Shown here in pieces: positions 28,766 through 37,493 of a DNA stretch of 64,000 nucleotides; the stretch's first letter is position 1; each line of letters begins with the position of its first letter. The notes below the pieces were generated by a model. That model was not told the origin of the DNA. It searched no databases and saw only the letters and a list, made by a program, of their open reading frames with translations. The translations under genes and the position numbers were made by a program. The stretch comes from Nocardioides sp. B-3 (lineage in GTDB: Bacteria; Actinomycetota; Actinomycetes; Propionibacteriales; Nocardioidaceae): assembly GCF_024703895.1 (NCBI RefSeq), contig NZ_CP087968.1, positions 2,170,001-2,234,000 on the forward strand. Reading direction: 5' to 3'.

Positions 28766-29807
28766 CCAACCCGAAGCTGACCGATGAAGCCGTGGGTCGC
28801 CTCCCCGCTCTCCCGCACGCGGGCCGAGCTCCCGGAGGACATCATGGCCACGACTCCCGTCGAGAGCGTTTCCGACCATTCCGTACGCCGACCGCGCCGG
28901 CGCGGCACGCTGCTCGCCGTCGGCACGGCGGCCGCCACTGTGGCGGCACTGTTCGCCGTGCCGGCCCTGCTCGGCTCGGGTGACGACCCCGCCGCCGAGG
29001 ACCCGGGCCGCAGCGCCGAGCAGCAGCTCGCTGCGAAGAACGACTCCTCGACCGCCGCCGAGCAGCCGCCGGCCGCGACCGGCAACAGGATCCTGCTCCC
29101 CGGCTGGACGATCAGCTACACCACCGAGAGCGAGACGGAGCGCGAGACCGAGTTCACCCGGGGTGCGCAGTCGGTGTCGGTGCACCAGCGCAACGCCGAC
29201 GACTACGCGGGCTACCTCGATGACCGCCGCCACATCACCAACCCGCCCACCGACGGTGAGCCGGTCTCCGTCCCGGGCAAGGCAGCCCGGCTGTGGCCCT
29301 ACTCCGCCGACGACCACGCCGCGCTGGCCGAGGTCGACGGTCCCCGGTACGTCGAGGTGCGCGGCAGCGGCATGGGCAAGACCGCCTTCTCGGGCCTGCT
29401 CGAGCAGCTCGCCTACGTCAACGACGAGGAGTACACCGCCGCCCTGCCCGAGACGTTCGTGACCGAGGACCAGCAGTCCGTCGTGCTCGAGATGATGGCC
29501 GATATGCCCACTCCTCCGACACAGTACTACCAACGTCCAGACGGTCCCAGCCGCTACCAGCTCGGCGTGAGCGCTGCCGGTTCCGTCGCGTGTGCCCGGC
29601 TCGACGAGATTGACCGACGCGACCGCCAAGGAGGCCCCGGGTCGGATCCAGAGGGCGACGGAGGCTCTCTCGACCAGCCGCGACTGGGCGATCCCGGACG
29701 AGATGAATGCCGAGGGCGACTACCCCGAGGTGGTGTGGGAGCTCGCCGACCGGGTCCAGCGGAGCGAGGTCCCGGAGGGCTACCGGGCAGCGCTCGGCTG
29801 CCCCTGA
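28762..29807 (+). CDS. Membrane-anchored protein coupled to the ECF sigma gene, frameshifted
   Basis: About 348 residues. The N-terminus is cytosolic (MTNPKLTDEAVGRLP then SRTRAELPEDIMATTPVES), with one membrane segment (GTLLAVGTAAATVAALFAVP) and an exported C-terminal domain (ILLPGWTISYTTESETERET ... YRAALGCP). It is coupled to the sigma gene by ATGA and resembles, in layout only, an anti-sigma factor: short cytosolic part, single helix, extracytoplasmic sensor. No zinc-binding anti-sigma motif is seen, so that role is inference. Breaks lie near 28800 and 29605. Confidence 0.6.
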
Positions 29808-29875
29808 CCGGTGTGTCCGAGATCCCGTCGCCGTGAGTTCGTCGTCGGCGACGGGACCGGCGGACAATGGGGCGC

Positions 29876-30427
29876 ATGTCCGCCCCCGTCACCACCTCCG
29901 TCACGCGCCACGTCGACCCGTCGCGGACCAGCGAGATGCTCGCGTGGGTCCGGGCCGGTACGTCGCTGGCTGAGCGCTTCGACGGGTTCCTCGGCAGCGG
30001 CTGGGTGCGCCCGTCGGAGGACTCCCCGGAGTGGCACATGCTCTACCGCTTCGCGAACGCCGATGCGCTCGCCGTGTGGGAGGCCAGCCCTGCAGCGCGT
30101 GGTGGCTCGAGGCCGCACAGGGCCGGATCGAGGCGACGCGCGTCGAACGCCGTACGGGCATCGAGGGCTGGTTCGACGAGCCGGCCACCGTCGAGTCCCT
30201 CAGTGCCGCGGCCCCGTCCGCCCCGCCGCGGTGGAAGCAGATGGTGACGATCTTCCCGGTGTTCTTCCCGCTCAGCTCGGCGGCCAACTACGTCGTGTCG
30301 CAGACCATCGCCGACCTCGTCCTGCCGCTGCGGGTGCTGATCTCGGTGCTGGTGATGACCCCGTTGATGACCTATCTCTTCCTGCCGTGGATCACGCGGA
30401 AAAATGGCGTGGTGGCTGCACCGTTAG
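29876..30427 (+). CDS. ABM-domain protein with two C-terminal membrane helices (COG3224-like), frameshifted
   Basis: About 184 residues. The N-terminal ferredoxin-like ABM domain (VTRHVDPSRTSEMLAWVRAG, GWVRPSEDSPEWHMLYRFAN, IEGWFDEP) is followed by two helices (VTIFPVFFPLSSAANYVV and LPLRVLISVLVMTPLMTYLF) and a short basic end. This is the COG3224 architecture. ABM domains can be cofactor-free oxygenases, but no activity is known for this group. Breaks are near 30085 and 30402 (an extra A; removing it gives TRKMAWWLHR and a TAG at 30425-30427). An ATG at 29867 would add three residues. Confidence 0.72.
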
Positions 30428-30430
30428 TCT
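30425..30430 (+). promoter_or_regulatory. Candidate leaderless -10 hexamer for purC
   Basis: TAGTCT, 6 nt before the GTG at 30437; its first three bases are also the proposed stop of the upstream gene. Confidence 0.45.
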
Positions 30431-30436
30431 GCTCCC

Positions 30437-31334
30437 GTGGCCGACTTCAACATCCCTGACGCTCCCGCCATCGCAGGCACCACCCACCTGCACTCCGGCA
30501 AGGTCCGCGACCTCTACCGGATCGAGGACGGCGAGCACGCCGGTCGGTTGCTGATGGTCGCGAGCGACCGGTTGTCGGCGTACGACTTCGTCTTCGACGA
30601 CGGGATCCCCGACAAGGGCGAGATCCTGACGCGGATGTCGCTGTGGTGGTTCGACCAGCTCAAGGGCCTGATCCCCAACCACGTCGTCTCGACCGACGTG
30701 CCGGCCGAGGTCGCCGGTCGCGCGGTGATCTGCGAGTCCCTCGAGATGTATCCCGTCGAGTGCGTGGCCCGCGGCTACCTCACCGGCTCCGGCCTGCTCG
30801 ACTACCGCCGCACGGGCGAGGTCTGCGGCATCGTGCTGCCTGCCGGCCTGCAGGACGGGTCGCGCCTGCCCGAGCCGATCTTCACCCCCGCGACCAAGGC
30901 CGCGGTCGGCGACCACGACGAGAACGTCTCCTACGAGGCGGTGGTCGAGACCGTCGGTGACGACGAGGCCGCCGAGCTGCGGATGCTGACCATCGAGGTC
31001 TACGAGCACGCCCACGACCTCGCCCGCCAGCGCGGCATCATCCCGGCCGACACCAAGCTCGAGTTCGGTGCCCGCCCCGACGGCACCACCGTGCTCGGCG
31101 ACGAGGTGCTGACACCCGACTCCAGCCGCTTCTGGCCGGCCGCCGACTGGCAGCCCGGCCGCGCGCAGGCGTCCTACGACAAGCAGATCGTGCGCGACTG
31201 GCTGACCTCTGCCGAGTCGGGCTGGGACCGCACCAGCGGCGAGGCCCCGCCGCCGCTACCCACCGAGGTCGTCGAGGCGCACCCGCGCGCGCTACGTCGA
31301 GGCCTACGAGCTGCTCACGGGTGAGAAGTTCTGA
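30437..31334 (+). CDS. purC: SAICAR synthetase, frameshifted at the C-terminus
   Basis: Adds aspartate to CAIR using ATP, step 8 of purine synthesis. About 298 residues, the long actinobacterial/fungal-like form. Blocks are [98 protein letters not shown] and [12 protein letters not shown] break near 31287 hides the ending [14 protein letters not shown] and a TGA at 31332-31334. The GTG fits a leaderless promoter. The SRPBCC gene begins at the stop. Confidence 0.94.
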
Positions 31335-31768
31335 GCCACCGACGGTTCCGCGCCACGGTCGACTTCGCCGTACGGCGAAGCGTGGCCTTCGACTACCTCG
31401 GTGACCCGCGCAACCGGCCGGAGTGGCAGTCCTCCCTGCTCTCCGTGACGCTCGCGGACCGCGACGCCGAACCGCACCTCGGCATGACCTGGCGCGAGAC
31501 GACCATGGTCGGCGTGCGGCCGCGGCTCGAGATCACCCGCTTCGAGTGGCCGTCGTTCTGGTCCGAGGAGGGTCGCTGGCAGGGCATCGAGGCGAAGCTG
31601 GCGCTGGCGTTCGAGGAACGCAGCTCGGGGTGCCGCGTCGTCGCCGAGGGCGAGATCTCGGGTCGTCACGTGTACGCCGCACCCGCGGTCCTCGCCGGCC
31701 GGTTGGCCGGCCCCGCGGTCGGCGCCGACCTGCGCAAGGCCGCACGCATCCTCGAGCGGCGCGCCTGA
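31331..31768 (+). CDS. SRPBCC (START-like) domain protein
   Basis: About 145 residues of the polyketide cyclase/START-like fold, typical blocks being FRATVDFAVRRSVAFDYLGD, PRNRPEWQSSLLSVTLAD and GCRVVAEGEISGRH. The family binds hydrophobic ligands; no specific ligand is evident. The similarity extends upstream of the first GTG (31382), so a start overlapping the purC stop (CTG at 31331-31333) or one obscured by an indel is likely. Its TGA lies one base from the convergent membrane-protein stop. Confidence 0.65.
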   Translation: MSHRRFRATVDFAVRRSVAFDYLGDPRNRPEWQSSLLSVTLADRDAEPHLGMTWRETTMVGVRPRLEITRFEWPSFWSEEGRWQGIEAKLALAFEERSSGCRVVAEGEISGRHVYAAPAVLAGRLAGPAVGADLRKAARILERRA

Positions 31769-31769
31769 G

Positions 31770-32332
31770 TCAGGCCCGAGCCCTCCGCATCGGGATGGAG
31801 CAGGCGGCACACAGCACCCCGAGCAGGGCCATGACGTGGACGGCGATCCACGCGCCGTGCGGGGTCGTGAGCGGGACCTTTTCCGCGGCGATCGACGCGC
31901 AGGCCGGGGTCAGGAGCGCAGCCAGCAGACCGGCAATGGCCGTGCGCCCTCGGGACCCGCGACCTGACAAGGCGTAGCCGCCCGTGAGGCCGATGACGAC
32001 GACTCCGATGGCGCCGCCGCGAAGCCGTTGGTGATGAGGAGCCGGAAGATCCCGGGATCGAGCAGGGCGGCCGCGAGCAGCACCGGTGATGCCATCAGCC
32101 ACCGCTGTCGACGGCCGGCGAGGTCCCCGACCAGCCGCAGGTGGGCTGCCCAACCGAGCAGCCCACCGACGGCCGCCCCCGGGAGCAGGAGGAGCGCAAA
32201 GGTGCCCAGCCAGTGGAAGCTCGACTCCTCTCCCGCGATCTCGATCATCCAGCCGCGCAGGCTGGCCGCCCGAGCCAGTCCGGCCAGTGCGCCCACCGCG
32301 ATCGGGCCGCGGGCGCCGGGTTCAGGGCTCAT
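31770..32332 (-). CDS. Hypothetical four-helix membrane protein, frameshifted
   Basis: About 187 residues, last gene of a three-gene minus-strand set. Hydrophobic segments include GPIAVGALAGLARAA, WLGTFALLLLPGAAVGGLLG, LMASPVLLAAALLDPG and AIAGLLAALLTPACASI, with a last one AVHVMALLGVLCAACSIPM. One break lies near 32018. The ATG at 32332 overlaps the end of the preceding gene by 11 bases, implying coupling. No family is recognised; co-regulation by the divergent TetR gene is inferred. Confidence 0.55.
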
Positions 32333-32952
32333 CGCGCCACAGGACCCAGCCGAGCAGCGCGAAGAGCAGGGCCCACGTGCCGAGAGCGAGTCGAGCAGCG
32401 TCACCCTCGACGAACAGGGCTGGCATCGTGGGAACGATCAGCCAGGCGCCCCACGACGAGGGGCAGCCACTGCTGCCAGCCGCTCCGGGCGCCGCCGCGG
32501 ATCGCCGCCACGCCCGCGACGATCATGCCGATGGCGATCATCAGGGTCGCGACGCCGTAGACCGCACCGACGTTGCCTGCGCTGCTCGAGTCGGAGGGCT
32601 CGCCGGCCACGCTGATCGCCACGAACTCGTTGACCGTGAGCACCGCCATGCCCGCCATCGCCACGCCACGACCGATACGTCCCCACCTGCTGGGTGGGAC
32701 GGCACCACACCACCCGAGGGCGAGCAGGCCCGGGAGCATGCCGACGTGGGTGAGCGCGAACATCGTCTGCATGGTCGCGAACTCCCCGCCTGCGCGCAGC
32801 GGGTAGGTCCACATGTCCTCGGCGACAACAGGCGTGCGGAGGGCCGGGTAGAGCCCACCGGCCGCGCCGAGGAGGCCTCCGAGGAGGCAGGCCAGTCCGG
32901 CCATGCGGGTGCGTGAGGTGGTGCCGTTCGGTGCCAGTGCGGTGGTCGTCAT
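32322..32952 (-). CDS. Hypothetical membrane protein, paralogue of its upstream neighbour, frameshifted
   Basis: About 210 residues with six hydrophobic segments (RMAGLACLLGGLLGAAGGLY, LTHVGMLPGLLALGWCGAVP, YGVATLMIAIGMIVAGVAAI, ALLFALLGWVLW). The signature LRTPVVAEDMWTYPLRAG and the GWCGAVPPSRWGRIGRGVAM block are matched closely by the gene at 32949-33595, so the two are tandem duplicates. One extra base near 32450 hides the C-terminus, which ends WRDEP at 32322. Its ATG overlaps the paralogue's stop (ATGA). Function unknown. Confidence 0.6.
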
Positions 32953-33595
32953 GATCGTTCTCCATCAGTGAGAGTCGGGTGCCACAGGACCCAGCCGAGC
33001 AGCGCGAAGAGGAGCACCCAGCCGACCGGGGGCGAGGCGAGCGGCGGTGAAGTCGAGGAAGAGGGCCGGCATGGTCGGCACGAACAACCAGACTCCGAGC
33101 ACCAGCGGCAACCATCGGCGCCACCCAGTCCACGCGCCGTCACGCGCGGCGGCGATGCCCGCGATGATGAGCCCGACGCCGACCACGATGGTTCCGAGGC
33201 CGTAGAGGGCACCCATCGTCCCGGCTGCTGTCGAGTCCACGGTCTGGCGCAGCGGGATGATCGCCAGCACCTCGGTGATCGTGAGTCCGACCATGCCGCT
33301 CATCGTGACGACTCGGCCGATCCGGCCGAGCCGTGTGCGGGGGACAGCGCCGCACCACCACAGTGCCATCAGGCCGAGGATCAGGCCGACGTCCTTGACG
33401 GCGAAGAAGAGCTGCGTGGTCGCGAACTCTCCGGGCCCTTGCGGATAGCTCCACATCTCCTCGCTGACGACCGGCGTGCGGAGCGCGAGGTAGATCCCGC
33501 CGGCTGCGCCGAGGAGACCGGCGACGAGGCACAGCAGTCCTGCCGTGCGGATCCTTTGCGTTGCGTCGACACTGGGGCACTGCGGTGGTGGTCAT
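32949..33595 (-). CDS. Hypothetical membrane protein, first gene of the TetR-linked set, frameshifted
   Basis: About 215 residues. After repair (breaks near 33565 and 33035) it reads IRTAGLLCLVAGLLGAAGGI, YLALRTPVVSEEMWSYPQG, VGLILGLMALWWCGAVPRT, LYGLGTIVVGVGLIIAGIAA and VGWVLLFALLGWVLW. It is a close paralogue of the next gene. The ATG at 33595 faces the TetR gene across an 87-base gap containing a perfect palindrome, so repression by that TetR protein is likely. No function known. Confidence 0.6.
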
Positions 33596-33637
33596 CTCGA
33601 TCTCCTTGGGTGTGGACCAGATGACTTGAGTTCTACG

Positions 33638-33654
33638 CTAGAGTGTCACTCTAG
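33638..33654. promoter_or_regulatory. TetR operator palindrome
   Basis: Perfect 17-base palindrome: CTAGAGTG (33638-33645), a central T, CACTCTAG (33647-33654). It is midway between the divergent TetR gene (ATG 33683) and the membrane-protein operon (ATG 33595). Its size and symmetry fit a TetR dimer, so one site probably controls both directions. Confidence 0.75.
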
Positions 33655-33682
33655 TCAACGCCTTTATTAGGGTTGCCCCCAC

Positions 33683-34309
33683 ATGAGCCAGATCAAGAGC
33701 TCCCGCCGGGAGAAGGCAGCGGCGACGCGACGCACGATCGTCCGAGCCGCGCATGCGGAGTTCGTGGAGCAGGGCTTCCACGGCGCGACCGTGACGGCGA
33801 TCGCCAAGCGTGCGGGAGTCGCGCCGCAGACCGTCTACTTCGTCTTCAGCAACAAGTCGGCGCTGATCAGCGCCGCCATCGACACCGCGGTGATGGGGGA
33901 GGACGCGCCGACCGAGCCGCAGCTCATGCCGTGGTTCGGAGCGATGCTCGCCGAGCCCGACGCCGCCGAGAGCCTGCGGATCTTCGTGCGCGGCTCCGCC
34001 GACATCTTTGCCGGGGCGGCCGGTCTCGCCGAGGTGCTGAGGGCCGCGGCCCTGACGGATGAGGAAGTACGCCGTACGCACCTGTCCCACGAGAGGCTCC
34101 GCGAGGAGGGCTTCCGCCGGGTGGTCGACATGCTCGCCGGGAAGGGACCCCTGTGCGACGGGCTGACGCCGAAGGCCGCCACCGACGTCCTCCTCACCGT
34201 GCTCGGGGACAGCACCTATCACCTGCTGACCACCGAGCGCGGTTGGTCGCACGAGCAGGTCGTGAACTGGTGGACGGACACCCTCCCGCGCCTGCTCCTC
34301 GCTGGGTAG
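33683..34309 (+). CDS. TetR-family transcriptional regulator
   Basis: A 208-residue intact frame. The N-terminal HTH is typical (RRTIVRAAHAEFVEQGFHGA, TVTAIAKRAGVAPQTVYFVF, SNKSALISAAID). The C-terminal ligand domain (residues 70-208) is helical with VLRAAALTDEEVRRTHLSHE and a tryptophan-rich end (HEQVVNWWTDTLPRLLLAG). Ligand unknown. It probably represses itself and the divergent membrane-protein genes through the palindrome at 33638-33654. The acyl-CoA ligase gene starts 10 bases downstream but has its own hexamer. Confidence 0.88.
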   Translation: MSQIKSSRREKAAATRRTIVRAAHAEFVEQGFHGATVTAIAKRAGVAPQTVYFVFSNKSALISAAIDTAVMGEDAPTEPQLMPWFGAMLAEPDAAESLRIFVRGSADIFAGAAGLAEVLRAAALTDEEVRRTHLSHERLREEGFRRVVDMLAGKGPLCDGLTPKAATDVLLTVLGDSTYHLLTTERGWSHEQVVNWWTDTLPRLLLAG

Positions 34310-34312
34310 GTT
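34307..34312 (+). promoter_or_regulatory. Candidate leaderless -10 hexamer for the acyl-CoA ligase
   Basis: TAGGTT, 7 nt before the ATG at 34320; it overlaps the stop codon of the TetR gene. Confidence 0.45.
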
Positions 34313-34319
34313 TGCGTAC

Positions 34320-35880
34320 ATGCCTTCCCTCGCCTCGCTCCTCGAGAACTCCGCCGCCGCGTATGCCGACCGGGAAGCGGTCGTCCCGGGTGACGTCCGC
34401 CTGACCTACGCACAGGTCAACGGCGCGGCCAACCGAGTCGCCAACCTGCTGGTCTCGCGCGGCATCCAGCCGGGGGACAAGGTCGCGATCAGCTGTGCCA
34501 ACCTGCCCTACTTCCCGATCGTCTACTACGGGATCCTCAAGGCCGGCGCGACCGTCGTCCCGCTCAACATCCTGCTCAAGGGCCGCGAGGTGGCCTACCA
34601 CCCGGCCGACTCCGAGGCGAAGGCCTACTTCTGCTTCCGGGGCACCCCGGAGCTGCCGATCGGCGCCGAGGGCCATGCCGGCTTCCGAGCAGACGGACGG
34701 CTGCGAGCACTTCTTCATGATCACCGTCGACCCGGCCGCCGCGTCGCCGATCGAGGGCGCCGAGACTCTCGGCCGGGGCATGGCCGGCCAGCCGCCGACC
34801 TTCGACACGGTGGCGGTCAGCGACGACGACACGGCCGTCATCCTCTACACGTCGGGCACCACCGGTCAGCCCAAGGGCGCCGAGCTGCGCCACCGCAACA
34901 TGCACTCCAACGCGTTGGCCAGCGACAAGCTCTTCGGCGCCAATGCCGACGACCCCGACACCTTCCTCTGCGTGCTGCCGCTCTTCCACTCCTTCGGCCA
35001 GACCGTGATCATGAACGGCGGCTTCGCCTACGGCGGCACGGTCGTCATGCTCCCGCGCTTCGAGGCCGACGCCGCGCTGAAGACGATGGCCAAGGAGAAG
35101 GTCACGTTCTTCGCCGGCGTCCCCACGATGTACTGGGGCCTCCTCGGCGCCCTCGACGACTCCGGCGTCGACGTGAAGGAGCTCGCGGCCAACCTCCGCG
35201 TCGCGGCGGCCGGCGGCTCGGCCCTCCCGGTGGAGGTCCACAAGGAGTTCGAGCGGCGCTTCGGCGTCACCATCCTCGAGGGCTACGGACTGTCGGAGAC
35301 CTCCCCCGTGGCCAGCTTCTCGCCGTACGGCGGGGAGGTGCGCGTGGGCTCGATCGGGACCCCGATCCCGGGGGTCGAGATGAAGCTGATCAACCCCGAG
35401 CCGGGGGAGTGGGCCGACGCGGACGGCGAGGTCGGCGAGATCGCGATCAAGGGCCCGAACATCATGAAGGGCTACTACAACCGGCCCGACGCGACCGCCG
35501 ATGCGATCCAGGGACGACTGGTTCCGCTCCGGGGACCTCGGCCGCAAGGACGACGACGGCTACTACTACATCGTCGACCGGTCCAAGGACATGATCATCC
35601 GTGGCGGCTTCAACGTGTATCCGCGCGAGATCGAGGAAGTCCTGCTCACGCACCCGGGTGTCAGCCCGGCCGCGGTGATCGGCGTGCCGCACGAGAGCCA
35701 CGGCGAGGAGATCAAGGCCGTCGTCATCCGCAACAAGGAGGTCGAGCTGACCGAGGACGAGCTCATCGCCCTGGGGCAAGGAGCAGATGGCGGGCTACAA
35801 GTACCCCCGCATCGTCGAGTTCGTTGACGAGCTGCCGATGACCGCGACCGGCAAGATCCTCAAGCGCGAGCTCTCGTGAG
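34320..35880 (+). CDS. Long-chain fatty acid-CoA ligase (AMP-binding), frameshifted
   Basis: ANL-superfamily ligase of about 519 residues activating a carboxylic acid via an acyl-adenylate. Motifs are the P-loop VILYTSGTTGQPKGAELRH, HSFGQTVIMNGGFAYGGT, the A5 motif ILEGYGLSETSPV, the A7 motif FRSGDLGRKDDDGYYYIVDR, the hinge RSKDMIIRGGFNVYPREIEE and the C-terminal catalytic lysine in LPMTATGKILKREL. Substrate chain length cannot be read. Breaks are near 34687, 35515 and 35778. The stop overlaps a small membrane-protein start (GTGA). Its place behind TetR hints at lipid-responsive control. Confidence 0.88.
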
Positions 35881-36063
35881 ACCTCTCCTCATGGTCTCGG
35901 GCGGCCTGCTCCCCGGTGGTCGGCGGCGTCTGGACCTTCCGGGGGTCTGGGCTACCTCGAGGGCAGCTCCATGACCGGTGTCGACACGTGGGCCATGATC
36001 GGCCCGATCGTGGCCGGGCTCGGCGTGGCGCTGGTGATCGTGGCGGCGCGCCGCCGCGAGTGA
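35877..36063 (+). CDS. Small membrane protein of about 61 residues, frameshifted
   Basis: Split into short pieces by two extra bases (near 35918 and 35941). Repaired, it reads VRPLLMVSGGLLPVVGGVWT, FRGLGYLEGSSMTGVDTW and AMIGPIVAGLGVALVIVAAR, then RRE and a TGA at 36061-36063. Two membrane segments flank the GVWTxxGLGYLxGSxMTG stretch, which I recognise as recurring in small actinobacterial membrane proteins. The GTG overlaps the ligase stop, so it is probably translated from the same transcript. Function unknown. Confidence 0.55.
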
Positions 36064-36083
36064 CCGCCGATCCGGGTCGTCGG

Positions 36084-36100
36084 GGGCGCCGATAGGATCG
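36084..36100 (+). promoter_or_regulatory. Candidate purS promoter block shared with purD
   Basis: A 17-base stretch ending TAGGATCG is identical to 24263-24279 before purD. TAGGAT is at 36093-36098. Unlike purD, a 34-nt leader with GGGAG (36123-36127) follows before the GTG at 36133. Confidence 0.5.
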
Positions 36101-36132
36101 CCACTGCAAACCCCCGACGCCCGGGAGCGCCC

Positions 36133-36375
36133 GTGGCCCGTTACGTGGTCGATGTCATGCCCAAGCCCGAGATCCTCGACCCCCGGGGCAAGGCGGTGCT
36201 CGGTGCGCTGCCGCGCCTCGGCTTCGCCGGTGTCGTCGAGGTCCGCCGGGGCAAGCGCTTCGAGGTGGAGATCGAGGGCGACGCGACCCCCGAGTCGCTC
36301 GCCGAGGTCCAGCAGATGGCCGAGACGCTGTTGTCCAACCCGGTGATCGAGGACTTCGAGGTCCACACCGCATGA
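36133..36375 (+). CDS. purS: FGAM synthetase subunit PurS
   Basis: An 80-residue intact protein. PurS bridges PurQ and PurL in the three-part FGAM synthetase and helps pass ammonia. Blocks are [40 protein letters not shown] and a C-terminal [12 protein letters not shown], matching the family over full length. The stop overlaps the purQ ATG by four bases. purL is 2.7 kb downstream. Confidence 0.95.
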   Translation: MARYVVDVMPKPEILDPRGKAVLGALPRLGFAGVVEVRRGKRFEVEIEGDATPESLAEVQQMAETLLSNPVIEDFEVHTA

Positions 36376-37037
36376 AGGTCGGCGTCGTCACCTTCCCCGG
36401 CTCGCTCGACGACGTCGACGCGCGTCGCGCCGTCCGCTTCGGCGGCCACGAGGCCGTCGCACTGTGGCACGGCGACCACGACCTCCGGGGCGTCGACGCG
36501 GTCGTGCTGCCCGGTGGTTTCTCGTACGGCGACTACCTCCGCTGCGGCGCCATCTCGCGCTTCGCCCCGGTGATGACCGAGGTGATCGAGGCGGCAGGCA
36601 AGGGCATGCCGGTGCTCGGGATCTGCAACGGCTTCCAGATCCTCTGCGAGTCGCACCTGCTGCCGGGCGCTGATCCGCAACGACCACCGCAAGTTCAACT
36701 GCATCGACCAGCGCCTGCGCATCGAGAACACCTCGACGCCGTGGACCAACGCCTACGCGCCCGGCGCCGAGGTGACGATCGTGCTCAAGAACGGTGAGGG
36801 CGGCTATGTCGCCGACGAGGCCACCCTCGACATGCTCGAGGGCGAGGGACGCGTCGTCGCGCGCTACCTCGACGACAACCCCAACGGCTCCCTGCGCGAC
36901 ATCGCCGGCATCACCAACGAGCGCGGCAACGTGGTCGGCCTGATGCCGCACCCCCGAGCACGCCGTCGAGGACCTGTGCGGTCCCGGCACCGACGGGCTG
37001 GGGTTCTTCACCTCGCTGGCCGCCGCCGCTTTCGCAT
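36372..37037 (+). CDS. purQ: FGAM synthetase subunit PurQ (glutamine amidotransferase), frameshifted
   Basis: Class I amidotransferase subunit delivering ammonia for step 4 of purine synthesis; about 221 residues. The glutaminase core is present: [20 protein letters not shown], the nucleophile in [40 protein letters not shown], and the His/Glu catalytic pair in [14 protein letters not shown] (after repair). Breaks lie near 36668 and 36952. The TGA at 37035-37037 overlaps the next ATG, giving a purS-purQ-DUF3817 run. Confidence 0.92.
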
Positions 37038-37486
37038 GAGCTCCCTGACTCCGCGCAGCCTGTTCCGCACGCTCGCCGTCGCCGAGGCGTTCACCCGGGC
37101 CGGCCTGCTGTTCGGCATGTTCCTGAAGTACGTCACCGAGACCACCGAGCTCGGCGTCCGCATCTTCGGCATGGTCCACGGCGTCGTCTTCATCGCCTAC
37201 TGCACGGTGACCGTGATCGTGGCGATCGACCAGCGCTGGTCGCTGCCGCGCACCTTGCTCGGCCCTGGTCGCCGCGGTGCCGCCGTTCGCCACGCTCCTC
37301 TTCGAGGTGTACGCCGACCGCCGCGGCCTGCTCGGGACGGAGTGGCTCTCCCGCGCGGACAGCCCGACGGCCCTGCAACGCGCGGTCTGCTGGCTGCTGC
37401 GCCACTACCAGCTTGCGGTCGGCCTGCTCGTGGTGGCCGTCGGCGTGCTCACCGCCGCCGCGCTGGTCGTCGGCCCGCCTGTCTGA
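37034..37486 (+). CDS. DUF3817 membrane protein, frameshifted
   Basis: About 150 residues. The DUF3817 core is SLFRTLAVAEAFTRAGLLFG, MFLKYVTETTELGVRIFGMV and HGVVFIAYCTVTVIVAID, then VAAVPPFATLLFEVYADRRG and a final helix LAVGLLVVAVGVLTAAALVV. An extra C near 37267 breaks it. Function unknown; it is translationally coupled to purQ. It ends seven bases from the convergent DUF1906 gene. Confidence 0.75.
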
Positions 37487-37493
37487 AAGTGGG

